Shown here one piece after another: positions 57,121 to 64,000 of a stretch of DNA of 64,000 nucleotides (position 1 is the stretch's first letter; every line of letters starts with the position of its first letter). This DNA comes from Corynebacterium durum. Lineage in GTDB: Bacteria > Actinomycetota > Actinomycetes > Mycobacteriales > Mycobacteriaceae. The stretch is taken from the NCBI RefSeq assembly GCF_030408675.1, contig NZ_CP047200.1:2418001-2482000 (forward strand). Reading direction: 5' to 3'. The notes beneath the pieces are model-generated. The model was not told the origin of the DNA and searched no databases. It saw only the letters and a list, made by a program, of their open reading frames with translations. The position numbers were made by a program, and so were the translations under genes.

Positions 57121-57789
57121 GTGATCAACCAACTTGTGCGCTGGCTGGGCCTCATCATGTTCCTTCTCGGCGGTTCTGCCTTCATTCTTTCCGGCATCAA
57201 CTCGCAGATCGTTCCATTTGAAAACTGGCCTGCATTCACCAGCGGCCCCGAGAAACTTCTCGCCAACTATTCCTACTTCACATTGTGGTCAAATCTTCTT
57301 GGCGCACTCGTTGGGTTAGGGTACTTCACCAACTTCCGCCGCGTCTCCCCCACGCTCGCCAAAGTAGTGCGTATCGACGCCGCGCTCATGCTCACCGTCA
57401 CCGGCCTGATCTACAACCTCATCCTCAGGGCAACGGCTTCCCCTGACGAGGGAATTGAGCTGTACACCAACCCTGTTTTCCACATCATCATGCCAATTCT
57501 CGCGCCACTAACCTGGATACTGTTCATGTTTTTTGGGGACACCAAAACCGAGCGGGAAATCACCCTCACAACCACACTTCTTGCGTTGGTCATTCCCGTG
57601 GTGTGGACCATCTGGACCATCTTCCGTGGCATTACCACCGGCGGCTACTACCCCTACGGGTTCATCAACGCCGACAAACTAGGCTGGCCGGTAGCCATTC
57701 GCAACATCGCGGGAATCTACATCGGATTCTTTGCGGCGGTATCGCTAGTTGGCGGCGTTGAAAAGCTGGCGGATGGACGGAAGAGGTAG
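57121..57789 (+). CDS. Pr6Pr-type membrane protein
   Basis: 222 residues with six hydrophobic helices. A TTG two codons earlier is less likely than the GTG at 57121, because TATAGT stands 8 nt before the GTG. The conserved YFTLWSNLLGALVG and NPVFHIIMPILAP segments are those of Pr6Pr (FAR-17a/AIG1-like) membrane proteins, found widely in actinobacteria with no assigned enzyme activity. It converges with the following hypothetical gene. Confidence 0.8.
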   Translation: MINQLVRWLGLIMFLLGGSAFILSGINSQIVPFENWPAFTSGPEKLLANYSYFTLWSNLLGALVGLGYFTNFRRVSPTLAKVVRIDAALMLTVTGLIYNLILRATASPDEGIELYTNPVFHIIMPILAPLTWILFMFFGDTKTEREITLTTTLLALVIPVVWTIWTIFRGITTGGYYPYGFINADKLGWPVAIRNIAGIYIGFFAAVSLVGGVEKLADGRKR

Positions 57790-57796
57790 CGCAGAG

Positions 57797-58924
57797 CTAC
57801 ACCCCAGCCTGGAAGCGCTGCAGCCAATCCTGAACCTGCTGCGGGGTGAGTTTCTCAACAACTGTCACTTCTGGGCGGATCCCGCCGAAAGTGAGGTTGG
57901 CCTGCCAGCTTCGTTGGTAAGGCGCATCGTCAATGAGCACCACGCGGGTCCCCTCGAACTTTTCGATGTCGTAGGGTGTTCCTTCGCCCCAGATCCACTC
58001 ATCAAAGAAACTGTGTGACTCATCGTCATCATCCGATTCACCCAACAGACCTTTGATGCCGGTCCAGTTGACCATGTTGAACACGCCCACTGCGAAATCA
58101 TCATCCGCAGGCTCTTGTTCACCACGGGCAATGGCAGCAATGTGCGGATCGGGTGTGTCGTAGGGGAAACCATCAGACCCGTTCAGGGCGTCGGCAAGGA
58201 GTGTGTGCAGCTGGAAATTATCGCCGATGCCACTAATGCGCACGCGGAAACCTTGTTCGCTTGCCGGGTGGATCACAAGGAGTTCTTCATTATCCAGCAT
58301 TTGTGCAAGCCTGTGGCACCAGTACACGTTCTCGTTGTCAATAAAACCTTCCGTTGCGGCCAGTCGGTCGACAAAATCTGGAAGTTCACGAGCGTAAGCA
58401 CGGGCTTCTGGGCAATGATTCATATGCGCCAGGGCAGCGTTGGGCAATCCTATTTGGGCTTCTAGAGCAAAGTAGAGCTCTGGATTGTGTTGTGCCACTT
58501 CCTCACCGTGGGTGGCGATGTGTGCCCGCACCAAATCCATCGGATCGATCTCTTCTGCCGACCCGTATTCGTCAATGAGGGGCTGCAGCGCTTCAGAGTC
58601 AAGTGGCATATCCACGCACTGTGAGGCGAAATCAATGGCCTTGCCCAGCGTCTCATTGAATCGGGTCAGAATCGGGGCATAACCAATCAACGGGTCTCCA
58701 CCATTTTCCACAAAATATCCCACTACCAGGGCAATGAAGCAGGCTTCCTCCGGCGAGGCAACGTCGGTGACCAGCGGCGCGAGTTGCGTCATGGCGTAGT
58801 GCCGTCGTTCGCTGTCGTCGCCAACTTCTTGCATGACCGGCGACAATGCAGCTTTCACATCATCACCATTGTGTTGCGGATTGCGGATTACTGTCAGGAA
58901 GTCGGCGATGGCTTTTTCGATCAT
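57797..58924 (-). CDS. Hypothetical acidic protein
   Basis: 375 residues, soluble and acidic, with no signal peptide or membrane helix. It has alpha-helical repeats in the first 200 residues and an acidic segment (ESDDDDESHS) near 300; the end (TPQQVQDWLQRFQAGV) is helical. AGAGGA stands about 10 nt before the ATG. I do not recognise a family. It might be an Ankyrin- or DUF-type intracellular protein. Its place between the Pr6Pr gene and a peptidase relic says nothing firm. Confidence 0.65.
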   Translation of the reverse strand: MIEKAIADFLTVIRNPQHNGDDVKAALSPVMQEVGDDSERRHYAMTQLAPLVTDVASPEEACFIALVVGYFVENGGDPLIGYAPILTRFNETLGKAIDFASQCVDMPLDSEALQPLIDEYGSAEEIDPMDLVRAHIATHGEEVAQHNPELYFALEAQIGLPNAALAHMNHCPEARAYARELPDFVDRLAATEGFIDNENVYWCHRLAQMLDNEELLVIHPASEQGFRVRISGIGDNFQLHTLLADALNGSDGFPYDTPDPHIAAIARGEQEPADDDFAVGVFNMVNWTGIKGLLGESDDDDESHSFFDEWIWGEGTPYDIEKFEGTRVVLIDDAPYQRSWQANLTFGGIRPEVTVVEKLTPQQVQDWLQRFQAGV

Positions 58925-58988
58925 GGGCGTGAGGTCCTCTCAAGGTAATGAATAAAGCATAATTGCTACCTTCTTCAACCATACAACC

Positions 58989-59183
58989 TCGCCACACTCC
59001 ATCACATGGGAAGCGTGCCCGTCCGAAGCGAATGAACAGGGCTCCACATGCGGGCGTATCGACGTCCCGATGAACTACGGCAATCCCGGCGGCCCCTTCG
59101 GCTCGGTATATGACCGTTGTGATACGAATGCCAGATCGCTGTACTGGGCAGCCCGCAATAAGCAGGCACAACCCACGCCCTAG
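58989..59183 (+). pseudogene. Remnant of a secreted tripeptidyl aminopeptidase (TAP-like)
   Basis: This plus-strand frame reads TWEACPSEANEQGSTCGRID then VPMNYGNPGGP and ends at a TAG at 59181. The motif CxxIxVPxxYxNPxGP is the N-terminal signature of mature TAP/prolyl tripeptidyl aminopeptidases of the alpha/beta hydrolase type. The signal peptide upstream and the catalytic domain downstream are absent, because lysS starts its 3' end 7 bases later. It is a fossil of a lost exported peptidase. Confidence 0.7.
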
Positions 59184-59189
59184 TCCGCC

Positions 59190-60779
59190 CTATGCCTCTG
59201 GCTTCACAATCGGGAACAGCACGGTTTCGCGGATTCCCAGTCCGGTCAGGGCCATGAGCAGGCGGTCGATACCCATACCAGTACCCGCTGTGGGGGGCAT
59301 GCCCTGCTCCATGGCGGCGAGGAAATCCTCGTCCAGGACCATGGCTTCGTCGTCGCCCCCGGCGGCAAGCCGGGCTTGGTCTTCAAAGCGTTCCCGTTGG
59401 ATCACCGGATCCACGAGTTCGGAGTAGCCGGTGGCCAGCTCAAAGCCGCGAATATACAGGTCCCACTTTTCCGTCACACCGCGTTCGGTACGGTGCTGGC
59501 GGGTCAGCGGAGAGGTTTCCACGGGGAAGTTCCGCACAAAGACCGGGCCGTAGAGCTGGTCGGCACAGAGTTCTTCCCAAATTTCTTCGACGAGTTTGCC
59601 GTGACCCCAGCCACCATTCTCGGGAACCTTGACCCCCACGACGTCGGCAAGCGCCTTGAGTTCTTCGACGGTGGAATCCACGGTGACCTCGGGTTGACCG
59701 GGGTGTTTACGCTGTAGTGCCTCATTGAGGGAGGGGTACATTTCCATGGTGGCCCACTCGCCACCGAGGTCGTAGTCGGTGCCGTCCGCGAGGGTGACGG
59801 TGGTGGAACCGAACACCTCACGGGCGACACTTTGGATGAGACCCTTGATCATCTCGGCGCCGTCGTCGTAGGTGCCCCAGGCTTGGTAGGTTTCCAGCAT
59901 TGCGAACTCGGGGCTGTGGGAGGAATCCACACCCTCGTTACGGAAGTTGCGGTTCACCTCAAAGACGCGTTCCATGCCACCAACCACGCACCTCTTGAGG
60001 TACAGCTCGGGGGCGATGCGCAGGTAGAGATCGATATCCAGGGCGTTGGAATGGGTGACAAACGGCCTAGCCGCCGCACCACCGTGCAGGGTCTGCAGCA
60101 TGGGGGTTTCCACCTCTAGGAAGCCCTCGCCCTCCAGGTAGTTGCGCAACGCACGCATCACCTTGATGCGGGTGAGCGCGTTAGTGCGGGCGGCATCGCG
60201 CATGATCAGGTCGGTGTAACGCTGCCGCACGCGGGTGTCCTCGCTCATGTCTTTGTGAGCCACAGGCAGAGGGCGCAGGGCCTTGGACGCCATGTGCCAG
60301 GTGCTAGCCAGCACGGATAGCTCACCGCGTTTGGAGGAAATGACGCGCCCGCGCACAGACACGATATCGCCGAGGTCAACGGTGGTTTTCCAATTGGCTA
60401 GGCTTTCCTCGCCGACTTCCGCCAGCGACAGCATGGCCTGCAGTTTGGTGCCATTGCCCTCTTGAAGAGTGGCAAAGCACAGCTTGCCGGTATTGCGGAC
60501 AAAGATCACGCGCCCCGCAACAGCCACCTCATCCTGGGTTTCCTCCCCCACGGCAAGGTAACGCACGCCCTCGCGTTTTTCTTCGTGCTTATCGACGCTC
60601 TCGTCCTCCCGCAGCACCACATAATTGTTGCGCAGGTCCGTGATAGAGGTGGTGCGATCCACAACAACTGGGTAGGCATCAATGCCGTCTTCCAGCAGGC
60701 GGGCGCGTTTTTCACGACGAATGCGCAGTTGTTCTGGGACATCATCGTTGCGGTTGTGGGGGTTCTTCGCGTCAGTCAC
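59190..60779 (-). CDS. lysS: Lysyl-tRNA synthetase, class II
   Basis: 529 residues from the GTG at 60779; the frame is open upstream to 61244, but there it runs antisense through the SPFH gene. The N-terminal OB-fold has [20 protein letters not shown], and the catalytic core has class II motifs 1-3, including the end segment [13 protein letters not shown]. It charges tRNA-Lys. TAATCT 8 nt before the GTG, with no ribosome site, suggests a leaderless mRNA. A TAP remnant lies behind the stop. Confidence 0.96.
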   Translation of the reverse strand: MTDAKNPHNRNDDVPEQLRIRREKRARLLEDGIDAYPVVVDRTTSITDLRNNYVVLREDESVDKHEEKREGVRYLAVGEETQDEVAVAGRVIFVRNTGKLCFATLQEGNGTKLQAMLSLAEVGEESLANWKTTVDLGDIVSVRGRVISSKRGELSVLASTWHMASKALRPLPVAHKDMSEDTRVRQRYTDLIMRDAARTNALTRIKVMRALRNYLEGEGFLEVETPMLQTLHGGAAARPFVTHSNALDIDLYLRIAPELYLKRCVVGGMERVFEVNRNFRNEGVDSSHSPEFAMLETYQAWGTYDDGAEMIKGLIQSVAREVFGSTTVTLADGTDYDLGGEWATMEMYPSLNEALQRKHPGQPEVTVDSTVEELKALADVVGVKVPENGGWGHGKLVEEIWEELCADQLYGPVFVRNFPVETSPLTRQHRTERGVTEKWDLYIRGFELATGYSELVDPVIQRERFEDQARLAAGGDDEAMVLDEDFLAAMEQGMPPTAGTGMGIDRLLMALTGLGIRETVLFPIVKPEA

Positions 60780-60787
60780 AGGTTTAC

Positions 60788-60793
60788 AGATTA
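60788..60793 (-). promoter_or_regulatory. Candidate -10 box for leaderless lysS
   Basis: TAATCT on the minus strand, 8 nt before the GTG. Confidence 0.45.
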
Positions 60794-60914
60794 GTCCATC
60801 ACGGCAAAAGACACAGCTACGGGAGTCATGGAAGGCATGAGCAAAAATCTGATATCTATTTTTGTGATAAACTGATATCAGTTTTTTCGTAAGCGCCTTG
60901 TAAGGAGTGACACC

Positions 60915-61913
60915 ATGTCCGCCGATACCCCGTCCACTGACCCGGCCCAGGAGGAGACCATCGTTGTCTCCGACACCCCCGTCGGTCATTCGGGAACAAA
61001 CGTCGATGTGATGGAGAAACCAGCCTGGACGATGGGTCCAGGCGCAGCCATTGCAGCAATCCTCGTTTCCCTCGCGCTGACGGTAGGGTCCGTGGTTGCC
61101 GTGCTTGCCAAAGCCGCCCAAGAAGACGCGAAACAGTTGGGCGGCCAGATAAACGTGACACTCATTGGCCTTGGCATCTTGGGGGTCGTGATGGGCACAT
61201 TGGTCGCCGGAATGATCAAGGTCAACAGCCCCGGCCACACCCAAGTAATCCAGCTGTTCGGCCGCTACCTGGGCACTAACCGTCGCACTGGATTGTCGCT
61301 AGTGCCGCCACTGACCAACGCGAAAAAGGTCAGTGTACGTGTGCGCAACTTTGAAACCAACGAAATCAAAGTCAACGACCTCAATGGCAACCCCGTGGTT
61401 ATCGGCGCGATTGTGGTGTGGCAGGTAGCAGACACCGCCAAAGCCACTTTTGCCGTGGAAGACATGAAGGAGTTCATCTACTCCCAGTCCGAATCCGCGC
61501 TGCGGCACGTGGCCACCACACACCCCTACGACTCCACCAACATTGACACTGTTCCCAGCCTGAGCGGTTCCACAGACCTGGTATCCCAGGAACTCGCTGA
61601 TGAAGTGGCCGCACGGGTCGCTGTTGCTGGTCTGGAAATTGTTGAGGCCCGCATCTCCGCGCTCTCCTACGCCCCCGAAATCGCGCAGGCTATGCTGCAG
61701 CGTCAGCAGGCCACCGCGATTGTCGACGCCCGCGAAACCATCGTGGAAGGTGCCGTCACCATGGTAGAAAGCGCCCTGGACAAGCTGGACGAACGCGACA
61801 TCGTGGACCTCGATTCCGAGCGCCGCGCATCCATGGTGTCCAACCTCCTTGTGGTTCTCTGCTCTGATTCCTCTACCCAACCCGTGGTGAACACCGGCAG
61901 CCTCTACACTTAA
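60915..61913 (+). CDS. SPFH/prohibitin-family membrane protein
   Basis: 332 residues. Two membrane helices (about residues 40-65 and 75-100) are followed by the SPFH domain, starting at [25 protein letters not shown] and passing through [15 protein letters not shown], then a helical, charged C-terminus. Such scaffold proteins form ring complexes at membrane patches and influence proteases and lipids. AAGGAGTG lies 5-6 nt before the ATG. A small ribbon-helix-helix gene follows after 6 bases, so the two are one operon, as often seen in actinobacteria. Confidence 0.92.
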   Translation: MSADTPSTDPAQEETIVVSDTPVGHSGTNVDVMEKPAWTMGPGAAIAAILVSLALTVGSVVAVLAKAAQEDAKQLGGQINVTLIGLGILGVVMGTLVAGMIKVNSPGHTQVIQLFGRYLGTNRRTGLSLVPPLTNAKKVSVRVRNFETNEIKVNDLNGNPVVIGAIVVWQVADTAKATFAVEDMKEFIYSQSESALRHVATTHPYDSTNIDTVPSLSGSTDLVSQELADEVAARVAVAGLEIVEARISALSYAPEIAQAMLQRQQATAIVDARETIVEGAVTMVESALDKLDERDIVDLDSERRASMVSNLLVVLCSDSSTQPVVNTGSLYT

Positions 61914-61919
61914 ACCACA

Positions 61920-62117
61920 ATGCCCAGAAAAAATGTGCCCCTCCGCCTCGACCCGGCGATCTACGACGCGATCGCCCAGTGGGCTGGGGACAACATGCGC
62001 AGCGTCAACGCCCAAATCGAGGTGATGCTGCGCGATAACCTCCGCACTGCGGGCAGGCTCCCCAAGGACGCAGGTGACCTGCCCAAACGCGGCCGCCCCA
62101 GAAAAGACCCTAGTTGA
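61920..62117 (+). CDS. Ribbon-helix-helix (Arc-like) protein
   Basis: 65 residues. The N-terminal strand and helices, KNVPLRLDPAIYDAIAQWAG followed by MRSVNAQIEVML, match Arc/MetJ-type ribbon-helix-helix DNA-binding proteins. The C-terminus is a short basic tail, RGRPRKDPS, like an AT-hook. It follows the SPFH gene by 6 bases. It may regulate the SPFH gene or link it to DNA. It overlaps the convergent hmp stop by 8 bases. Confidence 0.82.
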   Translation: MPRKNVPLRLDPAIYDAIAQWAGDNMRSVNAQIEVMLRDNLRTAGRLPKDAGDLPKRGRPRKDPS

Positions 62118-63315
62118 TCAGCCAATCGTTGGGGCTAAACAACTCAAAGTGCACATCAGCCGGTGCTTGGTCGGCGGGAATGGCATCAATCTGATCGCGA
62201 ACTGACTGCAGGAACCGCACCCCGCCACACAGATACACGGAGGCACCAGCGGGAATGATGGCCGGGGCGTCGACACGCTCGCCCTGGTCACGGAAATACA
62301 GCTCGAGGCGAGCATTCGGAAGCTGCTCCACCAAGCGCTCCATCTCGGATTTCTGCGCGCACTCAGCCTCTGAGGCATCCGCGTGCACCACAATGACCTG
62401 CCGCTGAGAACGTTGCGCCGCCAGATACGACAACATACCCACCATGGGTGTCGAACCAATGCCCTGGGAGAGTAACACCACAGGATTATCGCCATCAGTG
62501 AGAATCAAATCACCCGCCGCGAGTGTTGCCTGAATCGTATCTCCCACAGCAACATGATTGTGCAAAAACTCCGAGACTTCGCCCGAGCGCTCCACCGCCA
62601 CCCGATAGCAGGAGGTTGTTTGCTCATAGGCACCATCCAGCAGGGAGTATTGGCGCAATTGGCGGGCACCATCAGGAAGAACAACACCAAGAGACGTGTA
62701 TTGCCCTGGACGTGGGGGCACCAACCCTTCACCCACGAGCGTGAATTCAGTCACCGTATCCGAAAGCGGTTTCTTGTCGGCCACCGTCACATCACGGAAC
62801 ACATCCCCCGCAGCCACACCTGATGCTGTGTAGAGCTCTTTTTCAAAACGGACGAGCGTATCGGCCATCATCCAATAGACAGCATCCCATGCTTCCGCCA
62901 CTTCAGGCGTGACAACGCTTCCCAGCACCTCGGCAATGGCGGCAAACAGATGATCATGAACAATCTGGTACTGGTCTTTTGTAATCCCCAGAGACACATG
63001 CTTGTGCCCAATGCGGGCCAACATCTCATCTGGGTGCGGTTTATCCGGGTCAACCAACACAGAAGCAAACACCGCGATAGACGCGGCCAGTGCTTTGGCC
63101 TGATCGCCATGTTGTTGATTGCCGCGATTGAACAGATCGGCAATAAGCTCCGGATGAGCGGTGAACATCTTCTTGTAGAACACCGGCGTGATGTCGTTGA
63201 TCCGGGAGCCAACAAGCGGAAGGGTAGCGCGGATCACCTCGGCATGGGCGTCGGAAAGCCCGGAACGGTCAGTGGTGGGAGTTGGCGTGTGATGGTCATG
63301 GATGTCGTGAGACAT
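62110..63315 (-). CDS. hmp: Flavohemoprotein, nitric oxide dioxygenase
   Basis: 401 residues. The N-terminal globin domain has the proximal histidine in RIGHKHVSLGI near residue 106. The FAD part has RQYSLLDGAY (FAD site) and the NAD part GIGSTPMVGML near residue 291. It oxidises NO to nitrate with NADH and O2. The first residues are His/Asp/Thr-rich and poorly conserved. AAGGAG stands 10 nt before the ATG. An NsrR-like regulator lies 100 bases upstream on the same strand, a typical pairing. Confidence 0.96.
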   Translation of the reverse strand: MSHDIHDHHTPTPTTDRSGLSDAHAEVIRATLPLVGSRINDITPVFYKKMFTAHPELIADLFNRGNQQHGDQAKALAASIAVFASVLVDPDKPHPDEMLARIGHKHVSLGITKDQYQIVHDHLFAAIAEVLGSVVTPEVAEAWDAVYWMMADTLVRFEKELYTASGVAAGDVFRDVTVADKKPLSDTVTEFTLVGEGLVPPRPGQYTSLGVVLPDGARQLRQYSLLDGAYEQTTSCYRVAVERSGEVSEFLHNHVAVGDTIQATLAAGDLILTDGDNPVVLLSQGIGSTPMVGMLSYLAAQRSQRQVIVVHADASEAECAQKSEMERLVEQLPNARLELYFRDQGERVDAPAIIPAGASVYLCGGVRFLQSVRDQIDAIPADQAPADVHFELFSPNDWLIN

Positions 63316-63359
63316 GGCGATAAAGCTCCTTACTTCACATGTAGGGGGGGCAGGTAGCT

Positions 63360-63374
63360 ATATTAAATTCATAT
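63360..63374. promoter_or_regulatory. Candidate NsrR-type palindrome upstream of hmp
   Basis: ATATTAAATTCATAT is an imperfect palindrome about 45 bases upstream of the hmp start. NsrR sites are AT-rich inverted repeats, so this is a plausible operator for NO-responsive control. Confidence 0.45.
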
Positions 63375-63417
63375 CGCAGCGTCCGGCATTACGCCCTAAA
63401 CCAACCGAAAGTTTGAC

Positions 63418-63909
63418 TTAGGCAAATGCTTCCGTGCGATCGCTAGGGTCAATCATTTGCGGGATCCCCAACCCCACAGCCCCTGAGCGCTTATGCTCAC
63501 GAGCTGTGTGCTCCAGCAAATCGGCAATCGTGAGGTCATCTAGGGCAGCAAAAAACGCCTCCCGAGCGCGGGCCAAACGCGTGCGAAGCAGGCAATTGTT
63601 GGAGTAGTACGGGCATTCAGTGGGCTCAACACAGTTGATCACCTCACTGCTAACCTCCAGCTTGCGCAGCACCTCCCCCACCTTCATTGAGGGCGCGTCA
63701 TCCGCAAGAACGATGCCGCCCTTGCGCCCACGGACACTGTTTGCCACACCAATATTCACCAACTTGGCCACGACTTTGGCCACATGCGCACTCGACGCAC
63801 TGATGTCTTCCGCAAGGTTATTTACGGTATTGCGTCGCCCTTCCTGGTCAGCGCTGGGAGCGCCGAGTCGCATCACAACGCGCAGACCAAGGTCTGCGAA
63901 GCGCGTCAT
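63418..63909 (-). CDS. nsrR: Rrf2-family NO-responsive repressor (NsrR-like)
   Basis: 163 residues from the ATG at 63909. The winged-helix DNA-binding domain is MTRFADLGLRVVMRLG and the following helices, and the iron-sulfur ligands are CVEPTECPYYSNNC (C-x5-C-x6-C), the NsrR/IscR arrangement. It likely binds an iron-sulfur cluster and represses hmp until NO damages the cluster. A GTG two codons earlier with AGGTGG upstream is an alternative start. The position next to hmp supports NsrR over IscR. Confidence 0.88.
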   Translation of the reverse strand: MTRFADLGLRVVMRLGAPSADQEGRRNTVNNLAEDISASSAHVAKVVAKLVNIGVANSVRGRKGGIVLADDAPSMKVGEVLRKLEVSSEVINCVEPTECPYYSNNCLLRTRLARAREAFFAALDDLTIADLLEHTAREHKRSGAVGLGIPQMIDPSDRTEAFA

Positions 63910-64000
63910 TTGCACGAGTACCACCTAGACTTGTCCATAGAGCAAAGCTTCACATCTGAGGCACCGATCAGCCACAGAAAAAGCTTTATGTAATAAATAT

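Overview
The window is a chromosomal segment of a Corynebacterium-type actinomycete; the species cannot be fixed from the sequence alone. The main reason is gene content and order. There is a purine block (purC, purB, purD), a thrE / Lys-rich protein / otsA / lipoprotein / otsB / LacI block, and a long minus-strand run of rlmB, cysS, ispF, ispD and carD followed by radA, carbonic anhydrase, mutY, clpC and lysS. ThrE, OtsAB and RadA look typically corynebacterial. Other signs are a DtxR-type iron box, a ClgR-type box upstream of clpC, and many genes with no Shine-Dalgarno site but a -10 hexamer 7-8 nt before the start codon.

Layout. 1-2566: end of a FecCD/FecE iron-type importer and a dicarboxylate/glutamate symporter. 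2698-8131: oligopeptidase B, then an accessory stretch for secreted products: a V8-like serine protease, a secreted protein of unknown function, a decayed copy of the protease N-terminus, and a cysteine-rich mini-ORF followed by a 55-residue two-helix membrane protein. 8132-13270: palindrome-rich leader, lacZ beta-galactosidase and a GPH-type sugar transporter, apparently one lactose-use operon. 13260-17622: membrane protein, DedA protein, and a complete siderophore ABC importer (binding protein, permease, ATPase) behind a DtxR box. 17649-24889: purC, purB, a TetR regulator with a divergent membrane protein, an aminotransferase, purD and a HIT protein. 24899-26747: two tandem alpha/beta hydrolases and an NTF2-like protein.

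26753-28800 is an AT-rich island with small membrane proteins, a decayed gene and a thioredoxin-reductase-like flavoprotein with a CPYCHG motif. 28978-32516: ferredoxin, a two-component system preceded by a previously unlisted 44-residue peptide gene, and a TipA-type MerR regulator. 32625-38591: tRNA-Thr, thrE, and trehalose synthesis (otsA, otsB) with a LacI regulator. 38791-46093: rlmB, cysS, ispDF (isoprenoid precursors), carD, a lipoprotein and radA. 46125-53944: anchored protein, carbonic anhydrase, mutY, a second ThrE-like exporter, a small DUF4236-like gene, a GNAT acetyltransferase and clpC.

54196-57789: small protein, an AbiEi-like/DUF559-like protein with palindromes behind it, an MFS drug-efflux protein and a Pr6Pr-type membrane protein. 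57797-63909: a hypothetical protein, a remnant of a secreted tripeptidyl aminopeptidase, lysS, an SPFH protein with a ribbon-helix-helix partner, and a nitric-oxide detoxification pair (flavohemoprotein hmp and an NsrR-like Rrf2 regulator). No insertion sequence, prophage, rRNA or CRISPR array was seen. The most unusual parts are the 6.5-8.1 kb secreted/mini-peptide region, the AbiEi-like gene with its palindromes, the SPFH-RHH pair and the two gene remnants.
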